Source of the DNA: Candidatus Brocadiia bacterium
Lineage (GTDB): Bacteria; Planctomycetota; PUPC01; DSUN01
DNA: 14,195 bases
Assembly: GCA_016782825.1 (NCBI GenBank)
Contig: JADHXT010000046.1
Location: 1 to 14,195, forward strand
Direction of reading: 5' to 3'
Positions 11,642 to 14,195 of the stretch are shown one piece after another (the stretch's first letter is position 1; each line of letters opens with the position of its first letter). The notes under the pieces were generated by a model. It ran no database searches. It saw only the letters and a program-made list of their open reading frames with translations, and had not been told where the DNA came from. Both the position numbers and the translations under genes were made by a program.

Positions 11642-12765
11642 CTCGTCGCCATCCCTTTGTCGCAAAGAGCTCGGAGCATGTCAGGGCAGAGCGCCCGCCC
11701 GCCGTCGGGCTTGCGCGGGATTCGGCCGTTGCGGTGCTTGATGAGAGCAATCGTGTCGAAGAGCTTCCAGAGACTCCCAGGGTGCTCCGCAGTGCCGAAG
11801 TGCTCGAGAGCTTCCTCGCAGGTCGGCCAGTAGAGCCCCTTGACCTCCTTCCTGTACTGCTCCGGCGAGAGGCCGAAATGAGGCGCAATGACCCGGCTGC
11901 CCTCGTCCGGGTGCGCCTTGTAGTACTCGACCGCCCTGTACCACCCGCGCAGGAGGCCCCTGACTGCCGCCGGGTTGTCGCGAACGATCTGCTCCCTGAC
12001 GGTCAGAACATCGACGATGATCCCGGGTTTCTCCCTGGTTGAGACAAGCACATGGGCCCCCTCTCGGGCGGCCGCCCTGCTCACCCAGGGCTCCCAGGTG
12101 ACCGCAGCGTCCACCTTCCCGTCGAGGAACGCCTGCGCCGCCTTCTCCGGCGACACGGGCACGATGGTGAGCTGCTCCAGCGACAGGCCGGCTTCGTGCA
12201 GCAGATAGGCAAGGAAGGTCTCGCCGACGTCGTCGCGCGCAAGACTGACTCTCTTACCCACCAGGTCCTCCAGGCTCCGAATGCCCTCCGTTGCGACGAT
12301 CGCATCGCCCCCCAGAGACAGGTCGATCACTGCGATGGCGACCACCGGCGTGTCCCCTGCCCTCTTGCTGACGAGCAGGTCGATGGTCCCGGCCTCCGCA
12401 TCGAGCATCCCTGCCTTGAAGGCGTCGCGCCGCGCAGCGTCGAGCTCCTCGTCCACAAACATAAGCTCGAGGCCCTCCTCGGCGAAGAACCCCTTGTCCG
12501 CGGCCGGATACAGAGGCCCGTACCCCACCCAGCTCTGGAACGCGATGGACAGGCGGTCGAGCTTCTCGCCCTCCGGCCCTTCGGACCCGCAGCCGGCCAG
12601 GATGAGCAGACAAGCCAGCCACAGAACGACGATCCAGCTCAAGTGCTTCCGGGTCACGGTCTTTCCCTGTCTTTGCGGTGAGAGAAGAAGCACGCCGTTG
12701 TTTCTTCGCGCAAGCGACCAGGAACAGCCCGCTGTGCCCATGGCTCGTGACAGCGGCAGGGACAT
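11638..12765 (-). CDS. ABC-type substrate-binding lipoprotein, NMT1/SsuA-like
   Basis: 375 residues from ATG 12765, placed by a perfect AAGGAGG 6 bases upstream and a 21-base gap from the previous stop. An internal GTG 12657 (preceded by AGGGA) would give 339 residues starting exactly at a textbook lipoprotein signal (TRKH, hydrophobic core, lipobox LAGC). Codons between the two starts are less GC-rich at position 3, so GTG 12657 may be the true start. The mature part has the periplasmic binding fold of the SsuA/NrtA/THI5 family: SIAFQSWVGYGPLYPAADKG, then FFAEEGLEL, DAVIVATEGI-like strands (GGDAIVATEGI), SLEDLVGKRVSLA, and FLDGKVDAAVTWEPW. Ligands in this family include pyrimidines, sulfonates and other small organic compounds. 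The specific ligand cannot be read from the sequence. No permease or ATPase gene is adjacent, and the stop overlaps the hybrid kinase start (ATGA). It most likely presents ligand to that kinase rather than feeding a transporter. Confidence 0.88.
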
Positions 12766-12771
12766 GCCATG

Positions 12772-12778
12772 CCTCCTT
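12772..12778 (-). promoter_or_regulatory. Strong Shine-Dalgarno site that decides the binding-protein start
   Basis: AAGGAGG on the minus strand lies 8 bases after the TAA of the V4R-PAS gene. It is 6 bases from ATG 12765 (in frame with the lipoprotein) and only 1 base from ATG 12770. The second ATG opens a 38-codon frame ending in a TGA that overlaps GTG 12657 as GTGA. The optimal spacing favours ATG 12765. Coupling through the short frame to GTG 12657 is an alternative. Confidence 0.6.
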
Positions 12779-12786
12779 GTGGTGCG

Positions 12787-14195
12787 TTACGGGCCGCCAC
12801 GGCCTTGCGCGGTGTTCGGCAGTTCAGCCCCTCGCGTCCGGCGGCGACCGAGGTCGCCGCCTGCCTTGCCGGCTTCGGCGAAGCTCAGGTCGTACGGCGC
12901 CTCGAGACCGGCCTTCCCGGCCATCCCGTTGACCTCGCGCTTGAGCTCGATCATCCGCAGCTCGCGGCCGACGGCGAGGCGGTTGAACCGCTCGAGATCG
13001 GCGAGGGTCTTCGCCAGCTCCTCCTCGGCGCGCTTCCGCTCGGTGATGTCGCGTATGATGTGGACCATGCGGACCGCTGTCCCGGCCTCGTTGTTGATCG
13101 GATAGGCATGCACGTCGAACCACCGATTGCCGAGGTTCGGTTCCTGCATCTCCACGTGCACGGCCTCGCCTCTGCCGAAGACGGTGCAGGACGGGCAGTT
13201 GGGGTGTGGCTCCTGCGTGCCGTGGACCAGCTCGAAGCACCGCGTACCGACGAGCTCAGGGCCTGGCACCGCCTCTCGCGCGGCCCGGTTCGCCTGGAGG
13301 ATGCGGTGGTCGGCGTCACAGAGAATGACCAGGTCCTCGATGGCGTCGAAGGTGCTCTGCCATTGCCGCGCGGCGGCTTGCATGGCCTCCTCGACCCGCC
13401 TGCGCGCCGTGATATCGCGCACGACGGCCAGCAGATGCGGCGCGCCCTGGTAGCTCAGCGGCGTGACGTGCACGTCGACCTCGACCCTCGAGCCGTCGTG
13501 CCGCACGTGGACCGTCTCGGCACCCGAGCGCCCAGCCGCCGCGGCATCCCGCTCGCACACCTCGAACAAGTGGAGGTGGTCCGTAGGGACGATGTCGCGC
13601 GCCGATAGCCCGACCATCTCCTCACGGGTATAGCCGTACAGGCGGCATGCGGCGGGGTTCACGTCCACGACGAGGCGGTCCCGGTCCAGGATCAGCAGGG
13701 CGTCAGACGAGGCCTCGAAGATGCGGCGGTACTGCTCCTCGCGCTGGCGGAGGTCCTCCTCCATGCGCTTGCGCACGAAGAAGTCGGGGATCCCGCCCTT
13801 CCGGATTCGGGCGGCGAGGTGTGGCTTGTCGCGCATGTAGCGCGCGATGTGCGCCTCGATGCGGTGCGGCGGCGCCATGATGAAGCGGCAGCAGTCGTCG
13901 CCCCTGGCCCGGCAGAGGATCTCGCTGGCTACGAGGGTGACGCCGAAGCTCTCCTCACACCAGCCCGACGAGTAGCCGGCGTTCATGATGCACACCGGGG
14001 TGTCGGTCACGCACCCGCTCTGGATCCACGCATCCGCCTCGAACGAGTAGGGGTGGTCGTAGATCAGGTAGTAATCTTCGTCCGGTGACGGGCGCGACTC
14101 GGCCGAGATGTCCACCAGCGCCCAGCCGCCGCGGCATCCCGCTCGCACACCTCGAACAAGTGGAGGTGGTCCGTAGGGACGATGTCGCGCGCCGA
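12787..14195 (-). CDS. V4R-PAS-PAS sensor protein without kinase domain, N-terminus incomplete
   Basis: The frame is open to the right window edge. GTG 14148 would give 453 residues, but it lies inside a 79-base copy of an internal part of this gene in another frame, so the real N-terminus is unknown. Reliable sequence begins near residue 13 of that numbering. Residues about 13-92 are a V4R (4-vinyl reductase-type) small-molecule domain, with SFEADAW, C53, GYSSGWCEESFG and the closing C79-x6-CC(86-87)RF. PAS1 is at about 137-250 (RRIFEASSDALLILD ... VVRDITARRR). PAS2 is at about 261-370 and has C304 and CPSC at 318-321. A charged helix (ERFNRLAVGRELRMIELKRE) and a basic, disordered-looking tail follow, then TAA at 12787. 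In known V4R proteins this domain gates regulators or kinases. Here no HisKA, HATPase or output domain follows, so it may signal by binding a partner such as the downstream hybrid kinase. That is inference. Confidence 0.8.
   Translation of the reverse strand, partial: GARHRPYGPPPLVRGVRAGCRGGWALVDISAESRPSPDEDYYLIYDHPYSFEADAWIQSGCVTDTPVCIMNAGYSSGWCEESFGVTLVASEILCRARGDDCCRFIMAPPHRIEAHIARYMRDKPHLAARIRKGGIPDFFVRKRMEEDLRQREEQYRRIFEASSDALLILDRDRLVVDVNPAACRLYGYTREEMVGLSARDIVPTDHLHLFEVCERDAAAAGRSGAETVHVRHDGSRVEVDVHVTPLSYQGAPHLLAVVRDITARRRVEEAMQAAARQWQSTFDAIEDLVILCDADHRILQANRAAREAVPGPELVGTRCFELVHGTQEPHPNCPSCTVFGRGEAVHVEMQEPNLGNRWFDVHAYPINNEAGTAVRMVHIIRDITERKRAEEELAKTLADLERFNRLAVGRELRMIELKREVNGMAGKAGLEAPYDLSFAEAGKAGGDLGRRRTRGAELPNTAQGRGGP
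13527..13605. repeat. 79-base direct repeat, copy 1 (inside PAS1)
   Basis: Identical over all 79 bases to 14117-14195, 590 bases to the right. This copy is in its natural setting: on the minus strand it encodes part of the first PAS domain (SARDIVPTDHLHLFEVCERD and the next few residues) in the frame of the gene. Confidence 0.9.
14117..14195. repeat. 79-base direct repeat, copy 2 (window end), probably an assembly artefact
   Basis: Exact copy of 13527-13605 that runs to the last base of the window. The frame that encodes PAS in copy 1 is not the frame that reads on into the V4R domain here, so the copy does not form a sensible protein N-terminus. A perfect repeat ending exactly at the sequence end is typical of a k-mer-sized overlap at a broken assembly path. 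A real short duplication is possible but less likely. Confidence 0.85.

Noticed and set aside
12684..12707. GAAGAA / TTCTTC inverted repeat in the lipoprotein leader
   Set aside because: Only six mostly A-T pairs around a 12-base loop, in a purine/pyrimidine-skewed stretch. Too weak to call an attenuator or terminator.

Overview
The window comes from a strongly GC-rich bacterial genome in which third codon positions are almost all G or C. It carries a prepilin with an H-X9-DG C-terminus, an ASPIC/UnbV FG-GAP protein, an SBBP-repeat propeller and very large PAS-rich hybrid kinases. That mix is typical of the PVC group, most likely Planctomycetota. This assignment is inference from gene content only. 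The exact 79-base duplication at the right end suggests the window ends at or near the end of an assembled (probably metagenomic) contig.

Left third (1-4450): three predicted exported beta-propeller proteins of three unrelated families. A leftward SBBP-repeat protein (C-terminus beyond the window) diverges from a two-gene rightward unit: an unrecognised propeller-like protein followed 11 bases later by a seven-repeat FG-GAP/ASPIC-UnbV protein. The 281-base divergent spacer has a good sigma70-type promoter for each direction.

Middle (4451-6501): a poorly defined stretch. It contains a leftward small protein of unknown function without a convincing start, abutting a rightward coding-like fragment that also lacks a start. 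Next is a leftward prepilin-like gene with a good ribosome binding site but an unusually long leader. A 400-base stretch without a gene follows.

Right half (6502-14195): a compact leftward signalling operon of four genes. In transcription order these are: a V4R-PAS-PAS sensor protein without a kinase domain (N-terminus outside the window or lost in the repeat); an NMT1/SsuA-like substrate-binding lipoprotein; a 1450-residue membrane hybrid histidine kinase (dCache-like, HAMP, PAS, PAS, HisKA, HATPase, three receivers, degenerate Hpt-like tail); and a receiver-HisKA protein that lacks the ATPase domain. Genes two and three overlap by ATGA and genes three and four overlap by 11 bases, so they are probably co-translated. 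The likely scheme is periplasmic ligand sensing by the binding protein and kinase, followed by a phosphorelay. The kinase's own Hpt histidine appears to be missing, and the next protein supplies a free DHp histidine. No ABC permease or ATPase and no DNA-binding output gene is visible, so the outputs lie elsewhere.
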